DNA of 64,000 bases from Pseudoalteromonas shioyasakiensis (GTDB lineage Bacteria > Pseudomonadota > Gammaproteobacteria > Enterobacterales > Alteromonadaceae). The notes below the pieces were generated by a model. It saw nothing but the letters and a program-made list of their open reading frames with translations, was not told the origin of the DNA and made no database searches. The position numbers and the translations under genes are program-made. The stretch lies in NCBI RefSeq assembly GCF_019134595.1, contig NZ_CP077770.1:1074001-1138000 (forward strand), written 5' to 3'. Shown here piece after piece: positions 54,290-63,846 of the stretch. Position 1 is the first letter of the stretch, and each line of letters opens with the position of its first letter.

Positions 54290-55045
54290 TTATTTGGGTA
54301 AAGGCAACTGCCATTTTTGTAAAATTGCTTGGTATTGACCACTTTGCTTCAAAGCTTCAATCGCGTTACTTAATTGCACAGCGAGTTGTTTATCTAGATT
54401 AAGATTTGCAGCTAAATAGAGACCTGACGGAAAGTCATCTAAGTGTAGGCTTTTATGAATGTCACTTGGATCAACCCCTGATAATGCCAGTTCGTTTTGC
54501 AAAGTCAGGGTGTTGGTCAGTACAAAGTCTATACGCTCTTTTTCAAGCAATTGCCAAAGTTGATGGTAATGACTGACTAGCACCAAATTTTTATCTTCAT
54601 TAAATCCGGCATGCTTCAAGTAATGCTCACTTGAATAGCCTCGAATAGTCGCGACACGGTACTGCTGAGCTTGCTTTAAACTAAATATTTTGTGGCTTTT
54701 GCTCGCAAGGTCGACGAGGTAAGCGTCCGAAAAATAGGTTTGTGCTAACCACTGAAAGCGGTTTTCGCGAGCTGGGTTTTTTAGTAGCGAAATCATTAAC
54801 ATGTTTGGATTGTTTTCGAGCTCATGAAAAGCCCGCGCCATAGGCATAATTGCGAATTCGCTAGGGATGTTTGTGTGTGCTAAGGCGGCTTTTACTACTT
54901 CAACAAGTGCACCATCGGCTTCGCCTTGCTGATTTTTAAAATGGTAAGGAGGTAGATCTTCAGCGATAAAGGTCAGTGTTTTCGCAGCCGTTGCACAACT
55001 GATGAAACAAAGCAGGGTAGCAATCAGTAATGAGCGAAACAGCAT
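54290..55045 (-). CDS. Periplasmic solute-binding protein (family 3-like)
   Basis: A 251-residue exported protein with signal peptide ending at ATAA. The type II binding fold is that of amino-acid-binding (SBP_bac_3) proteins: FIAEDLPPYHFKNQQGEADGAL-type opening and the RENRFQWLAQTYFSDAYLVD segment. No transporter genes are near. It is in an operon with the TPR kinase and likely acts as its receptor. Confidence 0.87.
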   Translation of the reverse strand: MLFRSLLIATLLCFISCATAAKTLTFIAEDLPPYHFKNQQGEADGALVEVVKAALAHTNIPSEFAIMPMARAFHELENNPNMLMISLLKNPARENRFQWLAQTYFSDAYLVDLASKSHKIFSLKQAQQYRVATIRGYSSEHYLKHAGFNEDKNLVLVSHYHQLWQLLEKERIDFVLTNTLTLQNELALSGVDPSDIHKSLHLDDFPSGLYLAANLNLDKQLAVQLSNAIEALKQSGQYQAILQKWQLPLPK

Positions 55046-55129
55046 AAAGATCCTTTATCCTTAAACAAGTAATTAACATACTAAAGAATCTTAATGTAAA
55101 GGTATAGGCTTTTAATTGCCAAGTCAGAT

Positions 55130-55510
55130 TTAGTTGCTTTTTTTACTGCGGGGTGCCCCTAGCAAGATACCGATATGGCAAACACAGACAGATAGAAAAG
55201 CACTCAAGCCCAATGCTCCACCATAGCCATGCAAGCGCGGCACAAGGTATTCAAACAACAAAGCAAACAATATTGAAGCAATGGCTAATGTAAAAATGCC
55301 AAAGCGTTTTGGTGCGCTCATGCCAATGAAAGTCCCCCCAAAAAACGCCACGCTGTAAAGTTCTACATCAACAGGGAGTAGGCTTAAAATCGCAAATGCA
55401 ATAATGCTGGTGGCGGCTGAGGCGCGAATGCCATCAAAGCGATTATGATGTGCTAAAAAGTAGGTTGAGTAAGCACCTAATAACGCTGCAATCGCAATAA
55501 AAAAATCCAT
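55130..55510 (-). CDS. Small membrane protein, second of a related pair
   Basis: A 126-residue protein with four hydrophobic helices and a FGGTFIGMSAPKRFG motif. Its ATG overlaps the previous stop (TAATG). It shares the pattern [aromatic]-x-G-[ST]-F-x-G-M with its neighbour, so the two probably arose by duplication and may form a heterodimer. The family is not recognised. Confidence 0.75.
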   Translation of the reverse strand: MDFFIAIAALLGAYSTYFLAHHNRFDGIRASAATSIIAFAILSLLPVDVELYSVAFFGGTFIGMSAPKRFGIFTLAIASILFALLFEYLVPRLHGYGGALGLSAFLSVCVCHIGILLGAPRSKKSN

Positions 55511-55881
55511 TAAAAGACCCCTTTTGCAAGCATATAAAGCGCCACACTGGCAAAAGCAACGCTACCAAGACGACCACCAAAACCTGCAAATAGATTCATA
55601 GTTAATACGTAAAGGCTGGCACCAATTAAAGAGATAAAACTCAGCTCCCAGTAGCTGTTGATCAAACTTGATGAGCACATGCCAGCAAAGCTGCCAGCGT
55701 AAATGGCTGCATAAGGGTGGTTACCAAAACGAGCAGGAAAAGGAATAAATGTGCCAACTAATCCGGTAAATGCAGCAGATAACACAAGGGCAACATTGGC
55801 TTGGTCATGAAGTAAAAAGCAGGAAAAACAGCCAACAGAAAAGGCCAAAAACTTGACCATGAAAAATGTAATATGTGCCAT
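55510..55881 (-). CDS. Small membrane protein, first of a related pair
   Basis: A 123-residue protein with four helices and the motif YAGSFAGMCSS, then MNLFAGFGGRLGSVAF. The start is uncertain: ATG 55881 has no near ribosome site, GTG 55896 would overlap the GAGGTG sequence. It lies 44 bases after the FucP-like stop (55941), so it is likely in the same operon. Confidence 0.72.
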   Translation of the reverse strand: MAHITFFMVKFLAFSVGCFSCFLLHDQANVALVLSAAFTGLVGTFIPFPARFGNHPYAAIYAGSFAGMCSSSLINSYWELSFISLIGASLYVLTMNLFAGFGGRLGSVAFASVALYMLAKGVF

Positions 55882-55893
55882 TAATTGACGATA

Positions 55894-55921
55894 CACCTCG
55901 CTTAAGTAGGTAAACGAGGTG
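55894..55921. repeat. Inverted repeat at the start of the paired membrane genes
   Basis: CACCTCG (55894-55900) and CGAGGTG (55915-55921) can form a hairpin in leftward RNA that includes the only GAGGTG near the start of the first membrane gene. It could affect translation; no T run follows, so it is not a terminator. Confidence 0.45.
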
Positions 55922-55940
55922 CATTATCTCATTGATGAGT

Positions 55941-57230
55941 TTAGTCCTGCAACTGCGCTTTGGCGGGTATTGCTGCTACTTTGGTATGGTGGCCGTACAA
56001 AGCAACAATTAAAAAGCAAACAAGTGGTACAACAAACGAAACCGCAGTGTTAAAGGCATCTATAGTTGCGGCTTGGATCAGAGGTAAAAATGCGCCCCCT
56101 AAAATTGCCATTACTAAACCTGCCGCACCCACTTTTGCATCTTCGCCGAGGCCTTCAAGTGCTGTGCCGTAAATGGTTGGAAACATCAAAGATAGACAGC
56201 TTGAAATAGCAACAAGTGCGACTACGCCCACTAAATTAACTTGGGTGGTAACAATAAAGCAAAGCACGGCTGCAACTAAAGCCATAAAACGCAGTAATTT
56301 AGCGCCGCTAATAAAGCGCATTAGCCAAGTCATAATGAAGCGAGACACTAAAAACACCAACATAGAATATTGTAAGACTTGGCCGCCAGTGACTTCTGTA
56401 GTGTTAAGAGCTTCCATTGTGTAGCCAATGGTGTAGGTCCATACACAGGTTTGTGCGCCAACATTAAAAAACTGTGCCAACACACCAAATCGGTAGTGCT
56501 TATTTCGATACAAATGTTGAAAGGTTTTTTTAAGTTTACGCGGCTGCGCTGCCGCTTTTGTTACAGTAGCAGGAGAGCGGCTAAAAAAGATACATAGCCA
56601 TAGTAAGATTAAACAACACGCCATACCCACATACGGCACCATTACAGCATCGAGCTCTGCACTCACAACGGTTTTTAATTGCGCTTCACTCATCAGGGCA
56701 CGGCTTGCGCTATCAGCTTGATTTAAGTTCGGTAAGATCAACGTCGCCGCTAAAAACACACCAATATTAGTACCAACGGGGTTGAAAGCTTGCGCGAGGT
56801 TAAGTCTACGGGTTGCTGTTTGCTCGCATCCTAACTGCATGACATAGGGATTTGCCGAGGTTTCTAAAATAGACAAGCCACCAGCAAGAATAAACAAGGC
56901 CAATAAAAAGTGGCTATAGAGCATAGTTTGGCTAGCAGGGTAAAACAATAAGGCACCACAGGCAGCCATGGCTAAACCCACTAACAGCCCCGTTTTATAA
57001 TTATACCGTCTATTGATCATGGCTGCCGGTAAAGCTAAGCAAAAATAAGCACCGTAATAACTAAACTGCACCAGTGCTGATTGCAACGCACTCATCGAAA
57101 ATGTTTTGCTAAAAACTTTCACTAATGGGTCTGTCATATTCGCCGCAGTACCCCAAGCAGCAAAGCAAATTGTAAGCAGAATAAAAGGCCAAAGCATTTG
57201 GCGCGATACAATAGCAGACTGTGTTTGCAT
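55941..57230 (-). CDS. FucP-like sugar:H+ symporter (FHS family)
   Basis: A 429-residue MFS transporter with about 12 helices, aligning well with E. coli FucP (YYGAYFCLALPAAMI, SILETSANPYVMQLG, RRLNLAQAFNPVGTNIG). FHS proteins import L-fucose, glucose/galactose or N-acetylglucosamine. Fucose genes (isomerase, kinase) are not in the window, so the substrate is unsure. The ATG at 57230 faces a ROK regulator across a perfect inverted repeat. Confidence 0.9.
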   Translation of the reverse strand: MQTQSAIVSRQMLWPFILLTICFAAWGTAANMTDPLVKVFSKTFSMSALQSALVQFSYYGAYFCLALPAAMINRRYNYKTGLLVGLAMAACGALLFYPASQTMLYSHFLLALFILAGGLSILETSANPYVMQLGCEQTATRRLNLAQAFNPVGTNIGVFLAATLILPNLNQADSASRALMSEAQLKTVVSAELDAVMVPYVGMACCLILLWLCIFFSRSPATVTKAAAQPRKLKKTFQHLYRNKHYRFGVLAQFFNVGAQTCVWTYTIGYTMEALNTTEVTGGQVLQYSMLVFLVSRFIMTWLMRFISGAKLLRFMALVAAVLCFIVTTQVNLVGVVALVAISSCLSLMFPTIYGTALEGLGEDAKVGAAGLVMAILGGAFLPLIQAATIDAFNTAVSFVVPLVCFLIVALYGHHTKVAAIPAKAQLQD

Positions 57231-57284
57231 AGTTCACCAGATTAATGTGTTCATATTGTTGTGGCCGACAGTATTCACGACTAC

Positions 57285-57317
57285 AAATAATAAATCAACC
57301 TAGTTGATTTATTATTT
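57285..57317. promoter_or_regulatory. Perfect 14-bp inverted repeat, probable ROK operator
   Basis: Arms aaataataaatcaa and ttgatttattattt are exact complements around cctag. It lies midway between the FucP-like start and the ROK start. AT-rich spaced palindromes of this kind are the usual sites of NagC/Mlc-type ROK repressors. Confidence 0.75.
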
Positions 57318-57385
57318 TGACTGGTAGATAGTACTCCAAACAGGTCTAATAGGCCGCTTATCAAGCTTGTATCAAGAAGGATGTT

Positions 57386-58516
57386 ATGAAGAGCAGTTTA
57401 TCGCGAGCACCAAGAAGCAATAACGAGCGCGCAATCTTAAGTTTAATTAGGCAACAGCAAAGCATGCCTAAAGCACAAATAGCGAAAGCGTTAGCTTTGT
57501 CTGCTCAGGCGGCAACAGTCAATATCAACAAGCTCGAAGAAGATAAGCTATTGCTTCGTGATGCACCTGTAAAAGGACGAGTAGGGCAACCAAGCGTGCC
57601 ATTCAGGCTCAATCCCGATGGCGCGTTTAGCTTTGGTTTGAAAATCGGGCGACGACGCTTCGACCTGATACTCGTTGATTTACAAAGCACGCAAAGAGCA
57701 TCGGTATCTGTTGAGGTGAATGAAGCATCTGTCGATGAGCTCAAATCATTCTTAGAAACACATATTCCACAATTAATCAGTCAATTAGAACCTGAACTGC
57801 GCTCACATGTGTGTGGGCTTGGGGTCGCTATGCCGTTTGATATTTGGCAATGGCAAGCTGCTTCAGACTCTGCAACAAATACCCTTAGCCAATGGCAAAA
57901 CTTCGACTTAAAAGGTTACTTAGAAAGTCAGTTTAATTTACCGGTTTATATTAGTAACGATAATAACGCTGCCTGCTGTGCAGAACTAAGCCTTGGTAAC
58001 CCTAATAACTACAGCGATTTTCTCTATGTTTATTTGGGGGCTTTTTTAGGCGGGGCTGTGGTGATTAACCACCAGCTTCTCGAAGGTAAAAGTGGTAATG
58101 CCGGTGCTATAGGCTCAATGCTAAACGCTGATCGGGAGCAGTTACTTAGTCAATGTTCATTACTATCATTGCAAAGCGAGTTTGATAAGCAGCAACTTGG
58201 CATTTCAGTGTATGAGCTTACCGACAGTCAGTTTTCAGATCATAAACGACTCGTTCAGCCTTGGCTTGAAAAAGCCGCTGAGGCTATCAGTATTGCCATG
58301 CATAACAGTTTAAGTTTATTAGATATGCAAGCTGTGATTATTGATTCGCCGTTACCGAGTAAAGCGCTTGAACAGCTCAAGCAGTTATCAATTACAGCAT
58401 TTTCACGTTTAGATAGTCGTGGACTACGTAGCTGTGAAGTGGGTTTAGGCGTGTGCGGGGAAAAAGCGCAGTCGATAGGTTCAGCTCAACTTGCGCTTAG
58501 TCATCATTATTTTTAA
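57386..58516 (+). CDS. ROK-family repressor
   Basis: A 376-residue protein: winged HTH (about 14-70, MPKAQIAKALALSAQAATVNINKLEEDKLL) followed by a ROK domain (GLGVAMPFDIW, ISNDNNAACCAELSLG, GAFLGGAVVINHQLLEG, SGNAGAIGSML). The ROK zinc-site CXCGXXGC motif is not evident. It should sense a sugar or its phosphate and repress the divergent FucP-like operon through the repeat at 57285-57317. Confidence 0.9.
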   Translation: MKSSLSRAPRSNNERAILSLIRQQQSMPKAQIAKALALSAQAATVNINKLEEDKLLLRDAPVKGRVGQPSVPFRLNPDGAFSFGLKIGRRRFDLILVDLQSTQRASVSVEVNEASVDELKSFLETHIPQLISQLEPELRSHVCGLGVAMPFDIWQWQAASDSATNTLSQWQNFDLKGYLESQFNLPVYISNDNNAACCAELSLGNPNNYSDFLYVYLGAFLGGAVVINHQLLEGKSGNAGAIGSMLNADREQLLSQCSLLSLQSEFDKQQLGISVYELTDSQFSDHKRLVQPWLEKAAEAISIAMHNSLSLLDMQAVIIDSPLPSKALEQLKQLSITAFSRLDSRGLRSCEVGLGVCGEKAQSIGSAQLALSHHYF

Positions 58517-58544
58517 GCAGGAGTGAGCACCTCACTCCTGCTTA
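58514..58544. terminator. Perfect hairpin between converging genes
   Basis: A 14-bp perfect stem (58514-58527 with 58531-58544, 3-base loop) overlaps the ROK stop codon. No T run on either side, so it may terminate or protect transcripts. Confidence 0.6.
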
Positions 58545-58549
58545 ATTCA

Positions 58550-60589
58550 TTACTTCTGATATTGTTTGAACCACGCAAGGGTGTATTCAATTTTAGAAAT
58601 CATACGTGATGGACGACCTGCAATACCATGTGGTGAGCCCGGTACACGAATAAGCACGGTATCGACCTTTTGCAGTTTTAATGCTTGATAGAACTGCTCT
58701 GATTCTGAAATAGGCGTGCGGCGGTCTTCTTCACCTGTCATGATCAATGATGGCGTGGTTACGTTACCCACTAATGAAAGCGGCGAACGTTTCCAGTAGT
58801 GCTCTACATTATCCCAAGGCATACCAGGGAACTGGTTACGAATTTGACCAATATAGCTGTCAGCTGAAAGAGTTTTACTTAACCAGTTGATCACCGGCTT
58901 GGTAATTGCAGCAGCGTTGAAGCGGTTTGTTAAACCAACCGCATAAGCCGTTGCAATACCACCAGCTGAACCACCAGCAATAAATAGGTTATCTTTGTCG
59001 ATAAAGCCTTTAGCAATCATGGCATCAACTGCCGAGTTGTGATCGGCAAAGTCTTCTTCAGAGCTGTATTTACCATCTAGCAGTAGTGCAAAGTCTTTAC
59101 CGTAACTTGTTGAACCTCGGTAATTCACATACACAACCACGTAACCTTCAGCGGCATAACGTTGTAATTCAGCAGTAAAGCTTGGGCCATAGGCAAGATG
59201 TGGGCCGCCGTGAATTTCAACCATTAATGGGTATTGTTTGTTTTCATCAAAATCAGGTGGCGTAATGTACCAACCTTGAATGGCTTGGCCGTCGAACTGC
59301 GATTTAACATTCAGCTCATGCACTTTACCAAGCTTTTTATGGCCTAATACATCTTCGTTTAATGAAGTTAGCGTTTTACTTTTACCTCTGTAGATGTAGC
59401 CTAAATCAGCTGGGCGGTATTCGCTGCCTGTGGTGTACGCAATAGCGCCATTATTGGCCATGCTGAAACTACCACTGATATACGGACGACCAATCGAAGT
59501 GCCCGATACCGTATCAGTTAAATCAGTAACTTTACCGCGGCTGTTTACTTTAGCGAGCTTACGCTTACCAAAATCATCGTACTGAATAACAAAGTCACCA
59601 TCGCCTGACCACTTATAATCAGCTACTGAGCGGTCTAATTTTTCAGTAATATGCTTGATTGATTTATCATCTAAATCGAGCATAGATAGTGTCGAGTTAA
59701 TGTAAGGCACAGGGGCATTGTCACGCGCAACAAAGGCAAGTTCATCACCGTCTTGTGCGTAACGCGGCTTAGTTTCACGGCCTGGTAAATCAGTTAGTTG
59801 CGTAAGCTCGCCTGATTTTACATTGATTTCATATAAGTCTGACTCAGTTGTGCGGTACTCCCACTCATCATTGCGATCAGCAGAAAAAGCCAGTTTTGTG
59901 TTACTTGGATCCCAAGCAAGTGGGCCATAGTGCTGATAATCACCCGATGTTAATTGGCGTGGTGTGCCACCCGAAACAGGAATAACAAAAACGTGACGGT
60001 ATGAAGGCTCTAAAAAGCCTGCGCCATCAGCTTGATAGCGTGCTTTTTCAAACACTTTCACTGGTTTTGACCACTCAGCGCCTTTTGGTTTTTTAGGCAG
60101 TTTTACTGATTTAGCGAACGCAGATTTACCTTCAGGAATGCTCATGGTGAAAGCAATTTGTTCAGAGTCATTCGACCAAGTTAAGTTACGTACTGATTTT
60201 GGTAGTTGCGTTAATAATGCTTGTTTGTCTTGTGCTAACCAATAAACGTGAAGTTGATTTGAGCCACTTGAGTTGCTGGTAAAGGCAATTTTCTTGCTAT
60301 CAGGAGACCAATTAGGTTGGCTATAGTTATGCTCATCAGAAAACAGCGGCGTGTGTTGACCAGACTTTATATCGTACAGCCAAAAGCTACGCTTGTTACC
60401 ATCTTTCATGATGTCGTAGCCGCTGCGCACATAAACGATTTTTTTACCGTCTGGGCTTATTTGTGGGTCGCCTGCGTATTCAAGTTGAAAAATATCTTCA
60501 GAGACAAATTTGTCATTAGCATATACTTGAGCTGTTGTTGCTGCGCACAGCAAACCTGCTCCAATAAGGATTGTTTTTTTTAATTGCAT
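58550..60589 (-). CDS. S9-family prolyl oligopeptidase-like peptidase
   Basis: A 679-residue exported peptidase with signal peptide ending near VYA. The N-terminal half is a WD-like beta-propeller (PQISPDGKKIVYVRSGYD, QPNWSPDSKKIAFTSNS, FAFTMSIPEG-type repeats). The C-terminal alpha/beta-hydrolase has VVYVNYRGSTSYG and AGGSAGGIATAYA near 535 with the nucleophile Ser, GEEDRRTPISE for the acid and PGSPHGI for the His. It cleaves small peptides in the periplasm. Confidence 0.93.
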   Translation of the reverse strand: MQLKKTILIGAGLLCAATTAQVYANDKFVSEDIFQLEYAGDPQISPDGKKIVYVRSGYDIMKDGNKRSFWLYDIKSGQHTPLFSDEHNYSQPNWSPDSKKIAFTSNSSGSNQLHVYWLAQDKQALLTQLPKSVRNLTWSNDSEQIAFTMSIPEGKSAFAKSVKLPKKPKGAEWSKPVKVFEKARYQADGAGFLEPSYRHVFVIPVSGGTPRQLTSGDYQHYGPLAWDPSNTKLAFSADRNDEWEYRTTESDLYEINVKSGELTQLTDLPGRETKPRYAQDGDELAFVARDNAPVPYINSTLSMLDLDDKSIKHITEKLDRSVADYKWSGDGDFVIQYDDFGKRKLAKVNSRGKVTDLTDTVSGTSIGRPYISGSFSMANNGAIAYTTGSEYRPADLGYIYRGKSKTLTSLNEDVLGHKKLGKVHELNVKSQFDGQAIQGWYITPPDFDENKQYPLMVEIHGGPHLAYGPSFTAELQRYAAEGYVVVYVNYRGSTSYGKDFALLLDGKYSSEEDFADHNSAVDAMIAKGFIDKDNLFIAGGSAGGIATAYAVGLTNRFNAAAITKPVINWLSKTLSADSYIGQIRNQFPGMPWDNVEHYWKRSPLSLVGNVTTPSLIMTGEEDRRTPISESEQFYQALKLQKVDTVLIRVPGSPHGIAGRPSRMISKIEYTLAWFKQYQK

Positions 60590-60730
60590 GGAATGGTCTT
60601 TTTTTAGCCGTAAAATTTTATCCTAAAAGCAGACCATTCGCTGCGCAAGCACATTGAGATAAAGTTGCATTTACCCCAGTTGAATTGACTCTAAATTTAT
60701 TTGTACTTGCTAGTAGCTGATTTTAAAGGC

Positions 60731-61963
60731 TTAGGCAAACTTAAAATAGTCATCCCAACGCGCATCTAAGCGCTGTTTGGCCTTATCTAAATCAACCGCT
60801 GAATAAAGATCACTTTGCTGATTAACCAGCTCAAGCCTTACTAGCTTGTCTAAAGCGTCATCAATTTCGAAGTCGAGTTGGCAATTATGTTGCTCCTTAA
60901 ACCATTGCTCAATTTGATTATCTAATTGCTCTGCAGTCATCGCTGATTCGCTTTTTAGTAAAAAGGTGTAGGCAAGCAGCGCCTCTTTAACATCTTCTTC
61001 TTCAGCTGCATCAACGAGAGTATGAAAAACACCTGCATTGTTATCGAGGTTTTTAAAATACAAGTTGTCGGCCAGTGCTTTCATAAAGCGAATTTTACGG
61101 TTTTTAAACTTGCTCCATTCTTTAAAAATAAAGCTGCCAAACACTCCCATGCCAATTGCAAAGGTAATAAAGTGCTGCTGACTCATATGTACTTCTTCAC
61201 TGCGCCAACCACCCCAAAAGGCAATCAGAGCAATCAGTAGTAAAATTGACGCGCCTAATTTTGTTATCAATACCACAGCACCGCCAATCAGTGCTGATGA
61301 ACCAATAATCAGTTTATCTATTGGGCGCATTTTTACTTCGCTATTCGGAAACAGCATTTCTAAATCGGCTTTTGGCACATTCTGGAATAATTTGACAATG
61401 GTTGAATTTGGCTCAAAGCCCACTGGCATTTTGCCTTTTTCTAAAAAGTACTGCTCGTCTTTAAAGCGGATGAATATGGCAACGCGGTCATAGTTAGTAA
61501 ATTGAATCTGCTTTTTCTTAAGGCCCCAAAAACTGCGCAGCGTCTCTGTTTTTTGCGATTCGCCGCGACGGTAAAAAACTACTTCTGCAAAGTCATCAAA
61601 CTCAACGGCTAAACGCACTTTGAATAAAGACTCTTCATTCAGCGCATCTTGTAAGTCTTGATTTGTAATGGTTTCGAAATTGGCAGCATTGAGTACCGTG
61701 GCAAAGTCTTTTGCAAAGGCTGACTGGTAGCTAGCACGTTGCTCGTTAGTAATCGGTGTTAGAGTGCGAGTGTCGCTATTTGGGTCAAATGGCGCATAGT
61801 TGTTTTTTAATGACTCCAGCAGCTCGTGATATTGATAATGAGTCACGCTTTGCAAAAGTGTAGCAAACTCCATAAACGAACCTGATTGCGATTTACCTAA
61901 ATAGGCTTGGCAAAGGTTGATGATGTCATGTTTTCGAAATGGAATAAATCGTGCGTCGCTCAT
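60731..61963 (-). CDS. DUF3754 (TMEM143-like) membrane protein
   Basis: A 410-residue protein: soluble N-terminal domain (1-215) with FAEVVFYRRGES and AIFIRFKDEQYFL segments, two or three hydrophobic helices (about 215-280), then a helical C-terminal part. It matches DUF3754, named TMEM143 in animals, function unknown. The ATG is at 61963. Confidence 0.85.
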   Translation of the reverse strand: MSDARFIPFRKHDIINLCQAYLGKSQSGSFMEFATLLQSVTHYQYHELLESLKNNYAPFDPNSDTRTLTPITNEQRASYQSAFAKDFATVLNAANFETITNQDLQDALNEESLFKVRLAVEFDDFAEVVFYRRGESQKTETLRSFWGLKKKQIQFTNYDRVAIFIRFKDEQYFLEKGKMPVGFEPNSTIVKLFQNVPKADLEMLFPNSEVKMRPIDKLIIGSSALIGGAVVLITKLGASILLLIALIAFWGGWRSEEVHMSQQHFITFAIGMGVFGSFIFKEWSKFKNRKIRFMKALADNLYFKNLDNNAGVFHTLVDAAEEEDVKEALLAYTFLLKSESAMTAEQLDNQIEQWFKEQHNCQLDFEIDDALDKLVRLELVNQQSDLYSAVDLDKAKQRLDARWDDYFKFA

Positions 61964-62199
61964 TGATTCTTGCTATGTCATTTAAATTGTCAGCGATAAT
62001 AAAAAAATAACAGCAGAATTGCGACCGTTAGTGGCAAATAGCATGAACTTAGACTTTTTTACTGACTAAAACGGCTTATTTTTAGACTTTTTACTCCAGT
62101 AAAAACGCTGGTTTTTGCCCTTTAAAGCGGCTTTATCATGCACTTTTAAATTTGCTTTGCTAATGTTGATGTCATTGCAGTACGTTGTCGTGATTAGGT

Positions 62200-63108
62200 A
62201 TGAATAAGCAAGCATCCCCCCCAGAAATAAAGGCTGAGTTAAACTCAGTACCACTTTTAGTAAAGCAGTTTTTTATTAGTTCTTTTGTCGCCTTTTTGTT
62301 GCTGATAGTTATCACTTATCTGTATTACTTTAATCGACTAGAAAACGATATCTATTTAAATGGCGTGCTAAGTGACGCCATCAATTTGCTCATTTTGATT
62401 TGTATTTTCGCGTTTGTGCAAACCTCGGTGGTTGCCAAGCGCAGTTACTTATTTTTAAGTGTGGGTATCTTCCTTTGGAGCGTTGGGCTTACATTTGATT
62501 TTTTAGATGAGCTGGTATTTCAACCAATCTGGGTTGGCATTTATATTGAAGATATTACCCGCACCTTAGGAATGCTAGTGACTGGGTTTGGGCTTTATCT
62601 TGCGCTTACTGATTTAGCGAAAACCCGCGAGCAGCTTGAAGAAGAGCTAAAAACCGATGTATTAACAAAGGCGTATAACCGTCGTTATTTTTATCATTAT
62701 GTGCAGCAAAACCAAGATAAGCCACACAGCTTGGTGATAGCTGATATTGATCATTTTAAAGCGATTAATGATGAATATGGCCATGATGTTGGCGATCAGG
62801 TATTGATAGATTTTGTATATCAGTGTCATCAAGCATTAGATGAAGACATTCTATTTGCGCGAATCGGTGGTGAGGAGTTTGCACTTTATGTAGCCACCGA
62901 CGACGCAGATGAATTACGTGCTACCTGTGAGCAATTGCTCAGCCTTGCCAATAATGTGATGGTGACGCCTAGTAAAACGCTCAGCGTGAGTGTGGGTTCG
63001 GCTATAAAACGTGCCACAGAGACATTTAGCAACACCATGAAACGTGCCGACCAAGCGCTTTATTTGGCAAAAAATCAAGGCCGTAGCCGTTATATTCATA
63101 AACCGTAA
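62200..63108 (+). CDS. Membrane GGDEF diguanylate cyclase
   Basis: A 302-residue enzyme with about four hydrophobic helices (25-145) and a GGDEF domain (about 150-300) with motif RIGGEEF. No RxxD site (LDED). TAGG lies just before the ATG. It makes cyclic di-GMP; the input domain has no named family. Confidence 0.9.
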   Translation: MNKQASPPEIKAELNSVPLLVKQFFISSFVAFLLLIVITYLYYFNRLENDIYLNGVLSDAINLLILICIFAFVQTSVVAKRSYLFLSVGIFLWSVGLTFDFLDELVFQPIWVGIYIEDITRTLGMLVTGFGLYLALTDLAKTREQLEEELKTDVLTKAYNRRYFYHYVQQNQDKPHSLVIADIDHFKAINDEYGHDVGDQVLIDFVYQCHQALDEDILFARIGGEEFALYVATDDADELRATCEQLLSLANNVMVTPSKTLSVSVGSAIKRATETFSNTMKRADQALYLAKNQGRSRYIHKP

Positions 63109-63167
63109 GGGACGGTTAAGGGTTTTTGTTGTAACCTAAAGCGCAACAAAACTCCAAGGGATGAATA

Positions 63168-63752
63168 ATGGCAATTGCTAAAAAGTTAAAGCAAAAAACA
63201 CGGCAGTTTATCGACTCTAAACATATGCTAAAATCAATCACGGTGGCATCATTTTTAGAGTCAACCATAGTGCCTATTCCTCTTGAAGCTGTGCTTGTTC
63301 CGTTAATGCAGGCCCGCCGCGAAAAGATTTGGTTAATCGCATTAATGGCGACTATTGGTTGTATTATTGGTGCTATTTTTGGTTATGCCCTCGGCTATTA
63401 TCTATTTGATGTTGTAGGCGATTGGGTTATCAATACCTTCTCAAATCCTGAGCAGTTCGAGCAAGTTAAGCAAAAAATGCAGGCACAAGGCTTTTGGTTT
63501 GTATTAACGCTCGGTATTGTGCCCATTCCATTTCAAATTGCCATGCTGGCCGCTGGGGCAACTAAGTATTCAATTTTTCTATTTTTACTGGCAACGGTTA
63601 TTGCTCGTTCAATCCGCTACTTTGCCCTTGCCGCAGTTGTTTATTACGCGGGTAATCAGGCAGAGCGAGTTATTCAAAAGCACAAAACCAAAGCTTTAGT
63701 CGCTATTTCTGTGTTAGTACTGTTACTTTGGTGGCTCAGTACACTTATTTAA
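63168..63752 (+). CDS. YqaA-type DedA/VTT-domain membrane protein
   Basis: A 194-residue membrane protein with four to five helices. ASFLESTIVPIPLEAVLVP near the start and ARSIRYFALAAVVYYAG near the end are the VTT/SNARE-associated signature of YqaA-like proteins, which belong to the DedA group of lipid-scramblase-like proteins. AAGGG lies before the ATG at 63168. It follows the cyclase by 59 bases. Confidence 0.88.
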   Translation: MAIAKKLKQKTRQFIDSKHMLKSITVASFLESTIVPIPLEAVLVPLMQARREKIWLIALMATIGCIIGAIFGYALGYYLFDVVGDWVINTFSNPEQFEQVKQKMQAQGFWFVLTLGIVPIPFQIAMLAAGATKYSIFLFLLATVIARSIRYFALAAVVYYAGNQAERVIQKHKTKALVAISVLVLLLWWLSTLI

Positions 63753-63846
63753 TACACTCATTTAACAAATAAAAAATACTGATTATGGTTATCCTGTCTA
63801 TACTTTGAATTAAGGAAAGCGCTTAATAAAAACAACAGGATGACCC

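Noticed and set aside
55941..58516. Fucose use locus linked to the GH29-like enzyme
   Set aside because: The two loci are 46 kb apart and no fucose isomerase, kinase or dehydrogenase is present; the permease may carry another sugar.
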